Source: Pseudopyrenochaeta lycopersici (Eukaryota > Ascomycota > Dothideomycetes > Pleosporales > Pseudopyrenochaetaceae). Taken from it: 64,000 nt of DNA. Within the stretch, counting starts at the first letter, position 1. The number at the start of each line of letters is the position of its first letter. The notes beneath the pieces were generated by a model. That model made no database searches, was not told the origin of the DNA, and worked only from the letters and a program-made list of their open reading frames with translations. Positions 63,152-64,000 of the stretch are shown here, one piece after another. The translations under genes were made by a program, and so were the position numbers. The DNA lies in the NCBI GenBank assembly GCA_003313425.1, contig NHZP01000056.1:186001-250000 (forward strand). Direction: 5' to 3'.

Positions 63152-64000
63152 AGCCTAAATACTATAAATATATACCTACGCCTTTGTACATCTGTAGTAT
63201 TCATTATTACTACAATTCGCTACGTATTCTTATACAAGTAAGATAGTAAGAAGTTGTAGAATGACAATACCTATCTAGCTATACAGGCATAAGCTATATA
63301 CTTAACGTAAAGTGCTATTAAACTTCTTACTCCCCTCTTTTTTGACTAGGAATAACCTATAATCAACTCTAGCTTTATTAGATTGGTTACAGCATCCCGA
63401 AGCATGATAGCGTATCGCCAAGGGGTTTGTTTTTAGCTATAAAACATCGCTTTCTAGTAGCTCTACTACGCAATATGCCTTACTGTGCCGCCATCAGTTA
63501 GCGCTGATGTAGGGGCACGGCGTAGGCGGGGCGTAGGTATCTACGCCGCCGCCGCTGTTGCCGAGAAAATCTGCGTTGTCTAAGCTAGCGTGAACTCTAG
63601 CGAATCGTGTTAGATATCTGCATATAAGGTGATAACTACCTATAGAGATAGTAAGTAGTTTATATAGTCTCTCTCTAAAACTACCTTTAGTAATTCCTAC
63701 TATTCTTTAATTTCTACAATTTTTCAAAACTCTAGTTCTTAATGTAACTATTACTATAGGGAATCTTATCTTAAAGTTAGATTATAAATATTTACTATAT
63801 ATTTATATAGTCATATATTAACTATTACTATTATATACTACAATATCTATATAATATTTGCAAAAGGGTTATATTAGCTCTATAGAGTAAATATAACGCT
63901 TATGCTTCTGTCCCTTACATTGAGTTTCCTATGCAATATTGCTATTAAGTTGCTCTAAATATTAAAGCTCTAGAATAGGTAAATATAAGATATATACTAT
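63152..64000. other. AT-rich end of window
   Basis: No gene. A GC-rich island at about 63500-63560 contains a palindrome, GGCGTAGGTATCTACGCC; beyond 63600 the sequence is mostly A and T. Confidence 0.5.

Noticed and set aside
1..64000. tRNA or rRNA genes
   Set aside because: I found no cloverleaf-like sequence with A and B boxes and no rRNA segment; a tRNA scan would settle this.

Overview
The window is filamentous-ascomycete (Pezizomycotina) nuclear DNA, probably subtelomeric or another repeat-dense accessory region. The evidence is short introns (46-67 bp) with GT...CTAAC/CTGAC...AG signals, fungal gene families (tyrosinase, CUE/Smr protein, RTA1, telomere-linked RecQ helicase) and a nest of fungal transposons. 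Many in-frame stops are explained by C-to-T/G-to-A changes, as expected of RIP-like mutation. I cannot name the species.

1-5.8 kb: 3' end of a tyrosinase gene, remnants of an unknown gene, a hAT fragment, and a nearly complete hAT element (1694-4861) with two TAG codons. 5.8-14.6 kb: a compact two-gene element pairing a DUF6589 protein with a RecQ-like helicase, convergently transcribed between complex inverted ends. An intact three-exon hAT (9231-12199, 8-bp duplication) has inserted near the 3' end of the helicase gene. 14.6-20.3 kb: a chromodomain-bearing Ty3/gypsy retrotransposon on the minus strand with 210/211-bp LTRs and a GGGAAAT slippery site between gag and pol. 20.3-27.6 kb: a truncated hAT, then a MULE whose right terminal repeat has been split by a pogo element.

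27.6-33.4 kb is the only host-like island: a CUE/Smr gene (28260-29943) and a secreted Pro/Lys-rich protein (31312-32483). 33.4-39 kb holds an open hAT gene, a decayed hAT, and a remnant of the gene that follows. 39.7-47.6 kb carries two related genes: a 1025-aa zinc-finger protein with a possible tyrosine-recombinase-like core, and a telomere-linked helicase with the same N-terminal architecture fused to RecQ.

47.6-64 kb is unusual. It has purine-rich DNA with a scattered CCGCTTAGGT motif, almost cytosine-free tracts split by an intact pogo element, and ten 53-bp tandem repeats with a CCCCTAGGGG-type palindrome. That palindrome recurs just upstream of two large genes (52859-55281, DUF3723-like; 55611-59569, unknown). 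Those genes, a small membrane protein gene and an RTA1-like gene keep their frames and intron phases but carry many TAA/TAG codons. The most interesting candidates are the DUF6589-RecQ element, the palindrome-linked gene module, and the zinc-finger/recombinase-like/RecQ family.
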